NCBI GenBank assembly: GCA_964590435.1 | Contig: CAZPWT010000041.1 | Coordinates: 8,807-72,806 of the forward strand | Length of the DNA: 64,000 bases | Reading direction: 5' to 3' | Origin: WSZJ01 sp964590435 | Lineage (GTDB): Bacteria > Planctomycetota > MHYJ01 > WSZJ01 | Part shown: piece after piece, positions 24,059 to 33,082 of the stretch | Layout of the letters: the number at the start of each line of letters is the position of its first letter | Position numbering within the stretch: the first letter of the stretch is position 1 | Notes under the pieces: model-generated | Seen by the model: the letters and a program-made list of their open reading frames with translations, nothing else | What the model was told of the DNA's origin: nothing | The model's database searches: none | Made by a program: the position numbers and the translations under genes

Positions 24059-25939
24059 ATGCGAATTCGACGCGCATTCGCCCTGACTCTCCTCTTTTCC
24101 CGGGCCGCGGTCGCCGAAGAACCGGCTTCGCCCGTAAGCAAGGACCGGTTTGGCGACCCTCTCCCCGCCGGCGCGGTCCATCGACTCGGCACCGTGCGCA
24201 TGCGCCTCAACGGAACGATCATGGCAGTGGCGGTTTCGCCGGACGGCAAGTGGGTGGCGATGGGAGGTCAGGACCTGAAGCTGGGCGTGTGGGAGCTGGC
24301 GACCGGGAAGCCGGTCAAGCTGGTCGAGCTCAAGCGATACGTGGACAGTTTGAGCTGGTCGCCGGACTCCACCCGGCTGGCCTGGTCGGCGGGGACAGGG
24401 GCGCAGGTGTGGGACTCGCGCAACGACCAGGTCGTCGGTTCGCCGGCCAGGATGGCCGTGTCGGGAAAGAAGATCGCCTGGTCGCCCGACGGCAAGCGCC
24501 TCGCCGCGGCGGGATACCGAGGACTGCAGTATCTCTCGGCCGATCTTCAGACGGTCGAGGAGAAGTCGCCGGAGTTGAAGCTCGAGAGCCTGGCGTGGGC
24601 GCCGGACGGCAAGGCCCTGTACGTGGGAGAGGACGACGGCCCAGTCGTCGCCCTCGATGCGGATTCGGGAACCGCGGGAAAGAAGTTCCCCGGCTTGACC
24701 AAGTCGACGACCGCCGTCGGCGTCGATCCCCGGGGCCGCTGGCTCGCCGGCGCCTCGCGCGACGGCACCGTCCTCGCCTGGGACGTCGCTTCCGGGAAGG
24801 AGTTGTTCCGGGTCGAGAAGCTCTCTTTCTGGCCGACGGCGCTGGAAGTCTCTCCGGACGGATCCCGCCTTGCCGTCGCCAGCCAGATGGAGGGCGTGCG
24901 GCTGATCGATACCGTCACCTGGAAGGAGGTCGAACGATTCAAGACCTGCCCGGGCTCGGATGGGGCGCTGGCGTTCACTCCCGACGGACGCCGAATCGTC
25001 GCCGGCGGCCATTCCCAGGCCCTCCACATCCGCGATCTCGAATCGAAGAAGGCCGTGCGGCTCTTCCCCGGCCACGATGGATACGCCACCGCCGCCGTCT
25101 TCCTGAAGGGCGGCAGCGTCCTGGCCAGCGCGGGGTGGGACGGTGCCGTCGTGTTCTGGGATCCGCGGGATGGATCGGAGAAGCTCCGGATCGAGGACGG
25201 CGAGTCCATGGTTTACGCGCTCGCGCCCTCCCCCGACGGCGCCCGGGTTGTCTCCTCCGGCACGCGATTGCGGGTCTTCGACGCCGGCACCGGGCAGGTC
25301 CAGGCCGAACTGCCGGGGCAGGAGAAGGGATACGCTCAGCCGGTCTGGTCGCCGGACGGGAAATCGGTCCGCGCGGTGAGCGCGAAGGAGAAGCTGCTGC
25401 GGTGGAATCCCGACGCCGGCGACCCGGCAGCCGAACTCGATCTTCCCGGCCCCTCCTTGAGCCTCCGCGCGATCCCGGGAACCGGCGAGCTCGTCTGCGG
25501 CCGTGAGGACGGTCACCTGCTGTGGTTCGACGGAGCGACGGGAGCGGTGACGCGGGACGTCGCCGCACACCCCCGGTGGGTCGCCGCCCTTGCGGTTTCC
25601 CCGGACGGCGCGATCGTCGCCGCCGGCGGCGGAGCCGAGCGCGTCAGCCTCTATAACGCGAAAACCGGTGACAGGATCCGCGACCTCGACGGCAACGCGA
25701 CCAGCGCCTGGCACCTCGCTTTCTCCCCGGACGGCCAACTGCTCGCGGTCGCGTGCCAGGGAAATTCCGTGCGCGTCTGGGAGACGGCCACGGGCGTGCT
25801 CCGGAAGACGTTCGAGGGACACACCGGGCCCGTGACCTGCGTCCAATTCTCCCCGGACGGTAACCGGCTCGCCTCGAGCAGCTGGGATTCCACGATCCTG
25901 GTGTGGGACACCTCAGCCCTGCGTCGGAAGCAGGATTGA
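24059..25939 (+). CDS. Secreted WD40-repeat protein
   Basis: A 626-residue protein with a signal peptide (RRAFALTLLFSRAAVAEEP) followed by about 13-14 WD40-type blades, recognisable by repeated S-P-D-G-x-x-x-A and VWD/VWE/FWD endings (for example AVSPDGKWVAMGGQDLKLGV, FSPDGNRLASSSWDSTILVW). It forms one or two beta-propellers in the periplasm and probably acts as a protein-binding platform. No enzyme domain is attached. Confidence 0.85.
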   Translation: MRIRRAFALTLLFSRAAVAEEPASPVSKDRFGDPLPAGAVHRLGTVRMRLNGTIMAVAVSPDGKWVAMGGQDLKLGVWELATGKPVKLVELKRYVDSLSWSPDSTRLAWSAGTGAQVWDSRNDQVVGSPARMAVSGKKIAWSPDGKRLAAAGYRGLQYLSADLQTVEEKSPELKLESLAWAPDGKALYVGEDDGPVVALDADSGTAGKKFPGLTKSTTAVGVDPRGRWLAGASRDGTVLAWDVASGKELFRVEKLSFWPTALEVSPDGSRLAVASQMEGVRLIDTVTWKEVERFKTCPGSDGALAFTPDGRRIVAGGHSQALHIRDLESKKAVRLFPGHDGYATAAVFLKGGSVLASAGWDGAVVFWDPRDGSEKLRIEDGESMVYALAPSPDGARVVSSGTRLRVFDAGTGQVQAELPGQEKGYAQPVWSPDGKSVRAVSAKEKLLRWNPDAGDPAAELDLPGPSLSLRAIPGTGELVCGREDGHLLWFDGATGAVTRDVAAHPRWVAALAVSPDGAIVAAGGGAERVSLYNAKTGDRIRDLDGNATSAWHLAFSPDGQLLAVACQGNSVRVWETATGVLRKTFEGHTGPVTCVQFSPDGNRLASSSWDSTILVWDTSALRRKQD

Positions 25940-26067
25940 TTTCAGCGACGCGCTGCGATCCGCGCTGCCGCGGGCCGCTTACGGATCTCTTCGTGCCGCA
26001 GTGGCGACGAGCCGTTCTACTCCCCGATGCCTAGCCTCCGGACATCAGCGAACCACCCGCCTGATGG

Positions 26068-28497
26068 TCATTTCCCGCCGCTGAATTCCTCGATGCCCAC
26101 CACCGGCGCCGGAGTCTTGTCGGCCTCGATATCCCTGATCAGCTTCTCAATAGCAAGGATGTCCTTTTCCCAGCGCTCCACGTTCCACGGCTCGGCTTCG
26201 ATGGCTTTGCGTGTGGCAGCGATGGTCTCCCGCAGCTGGGGGATCACCTCTTTCGCGGCACCGCCATACGTCTTCAGGGGACGGAGGCATCGTCCGGCCT
26301 CGCACCCCCAGCCGAACTCGTTCATCAGCTCCACGCACAGCGCCATTCCCTCGCGGATCCGGAAGCGCGCCAGCAATTCCAGGCCCGCCCAGCGGATGTC
26401 CATCCGGAACATTTCCCCGCTGGGCGCGTTCTTGCGGGTCGCTGCCACGATTTCGGGCATGAGCGCCCGGGCGTCCTCGGCGGTCAGCATCGGGTAGATC
26501 CCCGCCGCCAGGCCGCGGATGAGCCCGTCCTCGTTGGAGAGCACTTCCTTGAGCGCCGCATGGAGAAGGGGCCGGTCCACGCCGTCGAGGGATTCCGACA
26601 GGATGGGAATGGGCTCGTCGGTTCCGGGCATGGGCGCGAACAGGGCTTTCGCCACTTCGCCCACGAGGCGCCGGCGGCGGTCGTTGGGATCCTTGAGCAA
26701 CGCCGCGCGAAGCAAGTCGGGGACAGCTGCCGTGCGAACCTCCGGCCCCATGGACGCCAGGGTCCGGGCGGCGAGCATCCTCAGCCAGGGATCGTTGTCG
26801 CCCAGCAATCCGCGCACCTGCGGCGCCGCGAGATCGGCCTCCGGACCGAGCCTGGCCAGCGCTTCGCACGCCCCGTAACGGCTGCTCGGGTCCTTGCTGT
26901 CGAGCATCGCCCGGAGTTGCGGCAGGAAATCTCCTTCCCGGCGGCCCAGCGCGAACGACGAGCGTCTGCGAACCGCGGGCGACCAGCTGGACAGCCCGGC
27001 CAGCAGATCTTCCGTCTTCCGCTCCGCGTACCAGTCGTCGCTCTCCGCGTTCCGGAATGTGAACCCGCGGCCAGCGTCGATCGTCTCGGCCACTTCTCTG
27101 GAAGAGAGCACCGGGGCCGCGCCCGGCTTCTTGCCCGTGATGAAGAGGCTCTTGAGCGGGAGAGCGTAGCCCAGGAGGTAGCTGCCGGTGCAGTCCCAGC
27201 CGTCGAAGGAGTCCTCGCCCGGGAAACCGGGATAGTCGCAACTCCCGTCCCAGCCGCGCGCCATGTCGTAGTACCAGGAGGTTTCCCTGAAATAGGCGGC
27301 CGTGGCTTCCGGGCCGCAGCGGGACACGCCCGGAAGCGCCCAGAGGATATTGAAGTAGTTCCCGGTGTGGCCGCTTTCCCGCTCGGCGTAAGCGGCGGTG
27401 GCCATGCGCGAGTAGAACGCGGCGGCCTCGCGATCGCCGAGCAGATCGAAGAGCACCGCGGCGCCGGAGCACTTGCCGTTGTCTTCGTGCCAGGGCCAAG
27501 GCTCGTGATCGCCGTAGGGGATTGCGCCCTTGTGAACCCACTGGCGGAGGAAATCGCCGGCCTTTGCGATCGCGTGGTCCAGCACGGGGTCCTTCACCCC
27601 CGCTTCGCGCGCCAGCACCATGGCCAGCGTCAGCGGGATTCCGGTTTGATTCATGCAACCGTAGCCGCCCAGGTTGCCGTCGGGCTGCACGAATCCGTGG
27701 CCCCACGTCCCGACACCGCTCGCACCGCGGGCAATCTCCAGCGAGAGGCGCCGCAGCCCGGGCATCACCGCCGCGTCCTTGGTGGCCAGGACATACTCCG
27801 CCAGGAAGAGCGTGTTGTAGGCGTATTCCCACGATGGAAGGCCATCGAGCTGCGGTTTCAGGTCGGCCGCCGCCCCCGCGTATTCGGCCACCAGCGCCCG
27901 GTATTCCTCGCGGCCCGACGCGACCAGCGCCAGCGCGTTCATGTCGTTCTCGATGCTGACCTGCACGTGGCCGTCCTTGTCCTTGAATCCGCGCCTCGCA
28001 ATGGCCGCGCAGCCCTGCTCGAAGATCCGCGTGGATTTGGCACACCCGTAAGGCGCCGTTGGCGCGTACGCCCCGAGCACCTGCAACTTCAATTCGACGT
28101 TGTCCGTCTTACCGGCACGCCAGCGGACCAGCTTCAACACACCGCCGCTCGTCTCCTTCTCGGCCTCCATGACCGCCTGAGCAAAGAGGCGGCGGGCATC
28201 ACCGCCAAACGCCTCGCCGTTCAGGCCCGTCACCACGTCGCCCTTCTTCAGCACCCCGAAGGCAGGGGACCCCTTGGCCACCTTCGTGATCAGGATCTGC
28301 CGCGCGTCGTCGCTCTCAATCCCTCCCCCCACGGACCGGCTCCAGAACCACCCCCGCGCGCCGGTGGCGCCCAGCGTCCAGCGATGCTTGTTGTCCGGCT
28401 TCCCGCCCCGCGTGAGGTCCGGCGGCGCGGCGGCCGCCCTGCCCGCCAGCCCCACCAGCAGCGCCGCAGCCATCAGGATGAATCCCATGCGCTTCAT
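26068..28497 (-). CDS. DUF6288-type secreted protein with PDZ and HEAT regions
   Basis: An 809-residue exported protein: signal peptide (KRMGFILMAAALLVGLAGRA), then a PDZ-like domain at about 70-140 (ILITKVAKGSPAFGVLKKGD, VVTGLNGEAFGG). A long helical (alpha/alpha toroid-like) region follows with GTWGHGFVQPDGNLGGYGCM and WDGSCDYPGFPGEDSFDGWD, and HEAT-like repeats lie from about 530 (ARLGPEADLAAPQVRGLLGD). This architecture resembles DUF6288 proteins of Planctomycetota and Verrucomicrobiota. Function is unknown; it may act on polysaccharide or on other secreted proteins. Confidence 0.7.
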   Translation of the reverse strand: MKRMGFILMAAALLVGLAGRAAAAPPDLTRGGKPDNKHRWTLGATGARGWFWSRSVGGGIESDDARQILITKVAKGSPAFGVLKKGDVVTGLNGEAFGGDARRLFAQAVMEAEKETSGGVLKLVRWRAGKTDNVELKLQVLGAYAPTAPYGCAKSTRIFEQGCAAIARRGFKDKDGHVQVSIENDMNALALVASGREEYRALVAEYAGAAADLKPQLDGLPSWEYAYNTLFLAEYVLATKDAAVMPGLRRLSLEIARGASGVGTWGHGFVQPDGNLGGYGCMNQTGIPLTLAMVLAREAGVKDPVLDHAIAKAGDFLRQWVHKGAIPYGDHEPWPWHEDNGKCSGAAVLFDLLGDREAAAFYSRMATAAYAERESGHTGNYFNILWALPGVSRCGPEATAAYFRETSWYYDMARGWDGSCDYPGFPGEDSFDGWDCTGSYLLGYALPLKSLFITGKKPGAAPVLSSREVAETIDAGRGFTFRNAESDDWYAERKTEDLLAGLSSWSPAVRRRSSFALGRREGDFLPQLRAMLDSKDPSSRYGACEALARLGPEADLAAPQVRGLLGDNDPWLRMLAARTLASMGPEVRTAAVPDLLRAALLKDPNDRRRRLVGEVAKALFAPMPGTDEPIPILSESLDGVDRPLLHAALKEVLSNEDGLIRGLAAGIYPMLTAEDARALMPEIVAATRKNAPSGEMFRMDIRWAGLELLARFRIREGMALCVELMNEFGWGCEAGRCLRPLKTYGGAAKEVIPQLRETIAATRKAIEAEPWNVERWEKDILAIEKLIRDIEADKTPAPVVGIEEFSGGK

Positions 28498-28581
28498 GGA
28501 CGGTGACTTTGGACCTCTGGACGGGCCCAGGTCAAGCGCGAAGGAAGTCGCCAGTGGGCAGGTTTCGCCGCGCGGAGACGC

Positions 28582-29247
28582 TCATTCCACGATCTCGGCC
28601 TTCTTGATGAAGTCGAGCTTCGGGAACTCGGCCTCCAGGTACGGATTCCCCTGGGCCTCGATGCGCTCCTGGTCGGGCCCGCTCCCGTTCGGCGCGCCTT
28701 CGCCGTATCCCGAGTAGAGCTTGCCGACCACGTCCATCCCCTCGGTCACTTCCCCAAATGGAGCGAAACCCTTCTTGTCCAGCCGCGCGTTTCCGTTGCT
28801 GTAGTTGATGAACACCTGCGTCGTGCGCGTCCCGGGGCCCGACGTCGCGAACGTGACCCTTCCGCGCGTGTTCTCCTGCCGGACCGGATCGTCCGCGATC
28901 GTCGCGTTCCTCCAGAGCGCCGACTCGGCGGGGTCGGCGGCGATCCCGAACTGGCACATGAAGCCCTTCATGACTCGGAAGAACCGCGCTTCCTCGAAGA
29001 ACCGCCCGCGGACCAGGTTGTAGAAGCGATCCGCGCCCATCGGCGCCCAGGCGCGCGTCACCGTGATCGTGAAGTCTCCCTGGGACGTGGTGAAGCGGAC
29101 CCTGAAGCGCTCGGGCGCCTGCGTCTTCATCTCGGGAGCATCCGGGCGCACCAGCGGCCGGTCGGCCGGGCGGACGTACGGCGGCGGAGGGCCGGAGGGG
29201 CCGCAGGCCAGCGGGAAGAGCAGGACGAGGAGGGCGAGGCGGTTCAT
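28582..29247 (-). CDS. Cyclophilin-type peptidyl-prolyl isomerase, lipoprotein
   Basis: A 221-residue peptidyl-prolyl cis-trans isomerase of the cyclophilin fold: FTTSQGDFTITVTRAWAP, FYNLVRGRFFEEARFFRVMK, FATSGPGTRTTQVFINYSNG and GFAPFGEVTEGMDVVGKLYS are typical. A lipobox, LLFPLAC, at the N-terminus indicates lipid anchoring. It would help fold exported proteins. It starts just 5 nt after the RhuM-family stop and is likely cotranscribed with it. Confidence 0.85.
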   Translation of the reverse strand: MNRLALLVLLFPLACGPSGPPPPYVRPADRPLVRPDAPEMKTQAPERFRVRFTTSQGDFTITVTRAWAPMGADRFYNLVRGRFFEEARFFRVMKGFMCQFGIAADPAESALWRNATIADDPVRQENTRGRVTFATSGPGTRTTQVFINYSNGNARLDKKGFAPFGEVTEGMDVVGKLYSGYGEGAPNGSGPDQERIEAQGNPYLEAEFPKLDFIKKAEIVE

Positions 29248-29254
29248 CGGGGTC

Positions 29255-30073
29255 TCACAATTTGCGCGGCCTGGGTTTCTTCGATTTCGGCAGCTTCTTG
29301 ACTTCGGCTTCCAGCAGCTTGAGCGCATCCGCCTCACCTTCCTGCTCGAGCTGCTCCCGGCGTCGCGCCGCGAAGCGCTCAAACTCCTGCTCCGCGATGA
29401 GGTCCGCCTTCTCACGACTGACTTTTCCGGCGTCCGGCAGGATGTCACGCTCGTTCAAGCGAAGGAAATCGTCGAGGCGGGTCCGCCAATTCTCCAGGAA
29501 GATCTGCTTCCGCCGCCGCGCCTGGTCCTCGGCGAAGTCGAGGAACATGACGACGATGCGGTTCAGCTCGGAGATCTCGGTTTCGCGCAGGTAGTTTTTC
29601 GCCACCGTCACGTCGCCTTTGCGGACCACGCCGCCCCTCCACGCCGTCAGGCCCATGTTGGGCCGCTTGGAATCCGGATTCTTCAGCCGCTCGTCGTCCA
29701 TGGTGAATCCCTTCACCAGGTACTCGTTCAACCGCGCCGAGGCCCACTGGCGGAACTGCGTGCCGCGGGGAGACTTCACCCGGTATCCCACCGCGATGAC
29801 CATCGCCAGGTTGCAGTGCTGCGTCTCGTAGCCCTTGCCGTCGGCGGCAGTTATCCGGAATTTCCGGATAACTGACTCTTCGGCAAGCTCCCCCTCGGCC
29901 AGGACGTTCTGGATGTGCTCGTTGATCGTGCGAACGTCCTTCCCGAACAGCTCCGCCATCAGCTTCTGCGTGAGCCAAACCGTGTCCTTCTCGAACCGGC
30001 ACTGGATGCGCGTCCGCCCGTCCTCGGTTTGGTAGAGGACGATGCTGGATTGCGGAGGCGAGTTGTCGGGCAT
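29255..30073 (-). CDS. RhuM-family protein with an in-frame internal deletion
   Basis: A 272-residue member of the virulence RhuM family: IVLYQTEDGRTRIQCRFEKD, TVWLTQKLMAELFGKDVRTI, NEHIQNVLAEGELAEESVIR and FRITAADGKGYETQHCNLAM, then NMGLTAWRGGVVRKGDVTVA. Family members are usually about 330 residues, with some 60 residues between LKNP and KPNMGLT; here LKNPDSKRPNMGL joins them directly. The frame is intact. RhuM proteins occur with defence and toxin genes, but their activity is not established. The ATG at 30073 is set by TATCAT 6 nt upstream. Confidence 0.8.
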   Translation of the reverse strand: MPDNSPPQSSIVLYQTEDGRTRIQCRFEKDTVWLTQKLMAELFGKDVRTINEHIQNVLAEGELAEESVIRKFRITAADGKGYETQHCNLAMVIAVGYRVKSPRGTQFRQWASARLNEYLVKGFTMDDERLKNPDSKRPNMGLTAWRGGVVRKGDVTVAKNYLRETEISELNRIVVMFLDFAEDQARRRKQIFLENWRTRLDDFLRLNERDILPDAGKVSREKADLIAEQEFERFAARRREQLEQEGEADALKLLEAEVKKLPKSKKPRPRKL

Positions 30074-30079
30074 GCGCGG

Positions 30080-30085
30080 ATGATA
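30080..30085 (-). promoter_or_regulatory. -10 box, leaderless start of the RhuM-family gene
   Basis: TATCAT ends 6 nt before the ATG at 30073. Confidence 0.6.
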
Positions 30086-30305
30086 CGGGCCGGTCGAATG
30101 CGAACACAATCCGTCGAGAGCGGGGATTCTCAAACTTCGCCCCGACACTCGACCTGAATGGTTCACCCCCTCCGCTCCCCCAAGCCGGGGGAGTCGGAGG
30201 GAAACCGATTCATGAAACATCGTGACGCTGAACCTGCGTCCGGCATCTGACTGTTGTCGCGCGCCTGGCTGGCCAGACGGTTTCCAGGGAACCGGGGTTC
30301 TCTCG

Positions 30306-30869
30306 ATGAAAGGCGGGCCCTTGGATGGATTTGTCCTTCGCCGCCGGCGCGTGCTCCGCCTCGCGCTGGTCGTGGCAGGCTTCCTCGGGCTGGCGATGGC
30401 CTGCCTGGGCGTCCTGCTCTACCGGCTGGGCCACCCGAAGGACATGTTCCACGTGAGGTTGGACGGCCTGCCCGCCGACGCCGCCTACTGGTGTCTCGCT
30501 TACGACGACGGCACGGAAATCCGGCTCATGCGGACCTACGGCTGCCAGAAATTCCCTCCGGTCCAGATCTACACTTCCCGCGCTCCAAACGGCGCCTGGC
30601 CCCGGCGTACGAGGTCCTACTTTCCCGACGTGGGGATTTGCTGGCGGAGCGGGAAGCGGTACGCCGTCCTGTGGCGCGACAAGGGCGCGCGTTGGCACCG
30701 TTGCTGGATTGCGGCTGAGAAAGTGACAACGGCGCCTTCGCCCGATCCTCCGATGGCCGGGGTGAAGACCCTGTTGTTGACTCCGGAAAGCCCTTCCGAC
30801 ATTCCGGGAGAAGCCGAGCTGTCCGGCCTCGGACTCCGTGCAGGATCCGGCCAGCCAGCCTGGAGATGA
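30306..30869 (+). CDS. Hypothetical single-pass membrane protein
   Basis: A 187-residue protein with an Arg-rich start, one membrane helix (about residues 14-36, LALVVAGFLGLAMACLGVLL) and a soluble region with several cysteines and tryptophans (AYWCLAYDDGTEIRLMRTYG, RYAVLWRDKGARWHRCWIAA). Not recognised. The longer reading from 30222 has no start signal. Confidence 0.5.
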   Translation: MKGGPLDGFVLRRRRVLRLALVVAGFLGLAMACLGVLLYRLGHPKDMFHVRLDGLPADAAYWCLAYDDGTEIRLMRTYGCQKFPPVQIYTSRAPNGAWPRRTRSYFPDVGICWRSGKRYAVLWRDKGARWHRCWIAAEKVTTAPSPDPPMAGVKTLLLTPESPSDIPGEAELSGLGLRAGSGQPAWR

Positions 30870-30919
30870 CACCCGTCCCGAGCTCCGGGCTTTCGCCGTT
30901 CCATGTGCCCCGGCGTCGA

Positions 30920-31357
30920 TCAGTCGGCCGACGTCAAGCCCCGCCAGTCCATCGCGAGGCGGATCGTCACGCCCGCGACGAAGACCGGCGAGAGGCTGGC
31001 CAGGAGACACACCGCGGCAAGGACGTGCCGTCGGCCCGCGAACAAGCGGGTGGCGCAGGCACCCCCCGCCACCAGGGTTGCGCCCGCGATCAGGAACATG
31101 AACAACGCCGCACCCATCGGGCGGATCGGGGTCCCGACGGGGAGCCAGAACAGCGGCGCCCACAGGGCGATCTCGAGCGCGTTCCCAAATCCCGGCACGA
31201 GCAGCCACCAGGCGCTGGCCCTGCCGGCAGATGTCCTGAGACCGTCCCCGGGGCCGCCGGCCGCAGGGGAGTGGTGCCGGACCTCCCCCCGACGACGCCC
31301 CCCGAGACGTCCGGGCGGGGGAAGCCTGGCGGGGTCATTGGGATTGGAAGCGGTCAC
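30920..31357 (-). CDS. Small membrane protein
   Basis: About 145 residues: a disordered, Gly/Arg-rich N-terminus, then three hydrophobic helices (WWLLVPGFGNALEIALWAPL, MGAALFMFLIAGATLVAGGA, VLAAVCLLASLSPVFVAGVT). Family not recognised. GTG at 31357 is chosen because TAGAAT ends exactly 7 nt before it; an ATG at 31366 overlaps that box. Confidence 0.5.
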   Translation of the reverse strand: MTASNPNDPARLPPPGRLGGRRRGEVRHHSPAAGGPGDGLRTSAGRASAWWLLVPGFGNALEIALWAPLFWLPVGTPIRPMGAALFMFLIAGATLVAGGACATRLFAGRRHVLAAVCLLASLSPVFVAGVTIRLAMDWRGLTSAD

Positions 31358-31364
31358 GGGGCCC

Positions 31365-31370
31365 ATTCTA
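31365..31370 (-). promoter_or_regulatory. -10 box, leaderless GTG start
   Basis: TAGAAT ends 7 nt before the GTG at 31357. Confidence 0.5.
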
Positions 31371-31397
31371 GCGAGGCCGGGGTGCCGCCGGCTCGCG

Positions 31398-31772
31398 TCA
31401 GTCGTCGAAGGCCCAGCGGAGCATGAGGGGGAGTTCCGCGCGCCAGAAGGGGCCGCCGTGGGTTCCCGGCCGCTCGGTCATGACCACGTCGGCGCCCGCG
31501 GCCTTGAACGCGCCGGCCCAGCGGGCGGCGTTGTCGCGGAAGAACGGCGTGTCTTCGCGCAGACGCCGGGTCTCGTCAGCCAGCCGGTGGACGCCGACGA
31601 TCAGCGTCGGCGGGGCGCCGGCGGCGAGGGCGAAGTCGCCCCAATGCGGGATCAGTTGCCCGTCGCCGGCGTACACGACGGCCCGGGGCGGCGCGGCGGG
31701 GAGCCAGGCGGTGACCTGGCGGCCGCCGTCGAAGTCGAAGGTCTCGGTGACGAGCTGGCCCTGGGTCGACAT
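31398..31772 (-). pseudogene. Enterochelin-esterase-like hydrolase with its active-site middle deleted
   Basis: An uninterrupted 124-codon frame. It opens like an esterase (TAWLPAAPPRAVVYAGDGQL, PPTLIVGVHRLADETRRLRE) and then jumps to the C-terminal region (PFFRDNAARWAGAFKAAGAD, VVMTERPGTHGGPFWRAELP with the likely catalytic His). About 90 residues, including the G-x-S-x-G nucleophile, are absent. It cannot be a normal esterase; it resembles the truncated hydrolase at 9138. Confidence 0.65.
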
Positions 31773-31854
31773 GCTTCGGGTTCCGGTGTGGGGAAGCCCC
31801 ACGGGCCGACACTCTAGACCCGCTTGCGGGGGCGATTCAAGCGCGCTGCTCCGG

Positions 31855-32475
31855 CTACAGGGCGAACTTCGTCCCCTTGAGCGCCTCACGCAGCCAGCCG
31901 GGGGGAGTGTCATTGGCGGAGATGATCGTGCCGCCATGAGCTTCCAGAACGAGTGGCCCTCTCTCCGATTGCGGTTGATTCGGAACTGTCGGGCTTGAGT
32001 TGTCGTAAACCTGGACGAGGTCGAAATCGGCAAGGGCGCGGGGCAAATTGCGCATGCTGGAAGCGTAGGTGGCCTTGAGGACTTCCGCGGTGACCCCGTG
32101 GCCGCCGAGCTGGACCCGTCCTGCAACACGACGGAGGCATTCATCGAGCGCCGTGGCGACGTAAGTCAGGCGAACCAGGAAACCGGACCTCCGGGCTCTC
32201 GCGGCCTGTTCGAAGGTGATCTCTTTCGCCAGCGTGACTTCGATCGAAAAGCTGAGTTGCCTGGCGATGTGGTCTTCGATGAACGCCGCGTAATCCTTCG
32301 TGGCCTGGTCGCGGATGGCGACCGGAATGTTCTGCGCGCTGCCGCCGTTCAAGGCGCGGCGATGGGCGTCGACGTTGAACGCGTCGTAGCCGCTGTCAGC
32401 AACTGGAAACAACGAGGATTTGCCGCTGCCTTGCGGCCCGCCGACGAGGTCCATGACGGGCGTTTCCGCGCTCAC
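31855..32475 (-). CDS. Zeta-toxin-like P-loop kinase
   Basis: A 206-residue protein with a Walker A motif, GGPQGSGKSS, near its start, then YDAFNVDAHRRALNG (a zeta-type Asp), SFSIEVTLAKEITFEQAARA and VRLTYVATALDECLRRVAGR with the Arg-rich lid region. This is the layout of zeta toxins and related ABC-type-ATPase-annotated kinases, which phosphorylate UDP-amino sugars in the known toxins. The GTG start overlaps the stop of the upstream small gene (GTGA), as in a toxin-antitoxin pair. Confidence 0.75.
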   Translation of the reverse strand: MSAETPVMDLVGGPQGSGKSSLFPVADSGYDAFNVDAHRRALNGGSAQNIPVAIRDQATKDYAAFIEDHIARQLSFSIEVTLAKEITFEQAARARRSGFLVRLTYVATALDECLRRVAGRVQLGGHGVTAEVLKATYASSMRNLPRALADFDLVQVYDNSSPTVPNQPQSERGPLVLEAHGGTIISANDTPPGWLREALKGTKFAL

Positions 32476-32774
32476 ACGACGTCCGCTTCGGACCCGTTCA
32501 TCTCTTTGGGAAGGTGCGGAGAGATCCGTTTCCCATTCGCATCGATGATTCCGCGCTTGTAGAGCTCGTTGACGTCCGCCTGGATGCGCGCCAATCCTTC
32601 GGTCGCCCGGCGCTTGTTCAGCTCGCGGAGTTCGTTCCCCGCGACGGCGAGTTCGGTGCGTTTGAGCGACGCTCGAAGCGTCTCGAGTTCGTGCTCCAGC
32701 GATTTCACCTTCGCAGCGAGGCTGGAGAGCGTCGGTTTCGGCGTGGGCTTGCGGTGACGGGCGGCTTGGGCCAT
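32472..32774 (-). CDS. Small coiled-coil protein, candidate antitoxin of the zeta-like toxin
   Basis: A 100-residue protein: basic N-terminus, a coiled coil at about 17-60 (LAAKVKSLEHELETLRASLK, RTELAVAGNELRELNKRRAT), then NELYKRGIIDANGKRISPHL. It is not an epsilon-antitoxin look-alike. Its place directly upstream of, and overlapping with, the zeta-like kinase suggests an antitoxin or partner role, which is inference. The start is set by TATAAT. Confidence 0.65.
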   Translation of the reverse strand: MAQAARHRKPTPKPTLSSLAAKVKSLEHELETLRASLKRTELAVAGNELRELNKRRATEGLARIQADVNELYKRGIIDANGKRISPHLPKEMNGSEADVV

Positions 32775-32781
32775 GGGGGTA

Positions 32782-32787
32782 ATTATA
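32782..32787 (-). promoter_or_regulatory. -10 box, leaderless start of the zeta operon
   Basis: A perfect TATAAT ends 7 nt before the ATG at 32774. Confidence 0.65.
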
Positions 32788-32829
32788 CAGCAGGGAATGG
32801 TCCGCGGTACTGGGGCGTCCTCTGGCCAC

Positions 32830-33050
32830 CGTCGGAACCCCGGCACCCAACCCGGGAGACTCCGTGACCCGACCCAGACGACCTTGGGACCCCACCCGGA
32901 ATGGCCGGGGACCCCACCGGGGAAGCCCTTGCCCCCCACCCGGGAAGGCAGGGGACCCCACCCGGGACGCCCGGGGACCCACCCGTGTTCGCCCCGACAC
33001 CCACCCGGGATGCTTCGGCACCCCACCCGCGGCCTTGAGGAGGCCGCCCG
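32830..33050. repeat. Degenerate GC-rich minisatellite
   Basis: About 220 bp made of imperfect units around ACCCCACCCGGGA separated by 8-14 bp of G-rich sequence, for example at 32885-33030. All six frames are open through part of it only because of composition. It lies between the zeta operon and a damaged gene. Confidence 0.7.
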
Positions 33051-33054
33051 TTCG

Positions 33055-33082
33055 TCCTGAGCGAGCGAAGCGAGTCGAAGGG
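33055..33082 (+). repeat. REP-like 28-bp repeat, copy 2
   Basis: TCCTGAGCGAGCGAAGCG then AGTCGAAGGG, the same element as at 9991 and 33745, here at the end of the minisatellite. Confidence 0.75.

Noticed and set aside
23453..25846. A 797-codon minus-strand frame over the WD40 gene
   Set aside because: It is antisense to clear WD40 repeats and to the kinase start, with Arg/Pro-rich composition typical of GC-rich shadow frames.
26560..28506. A 648-codon plus-strand frame over the DUF6288-type gene
   Set aside because: It is antisense to a protein with signal peptide and PDZ/HEAT features.
32830..33050. Possible CRISPR array
   Set aside because: The units are short, GC-rich and degenerate, spacing is irregular, and there are no cas genes.
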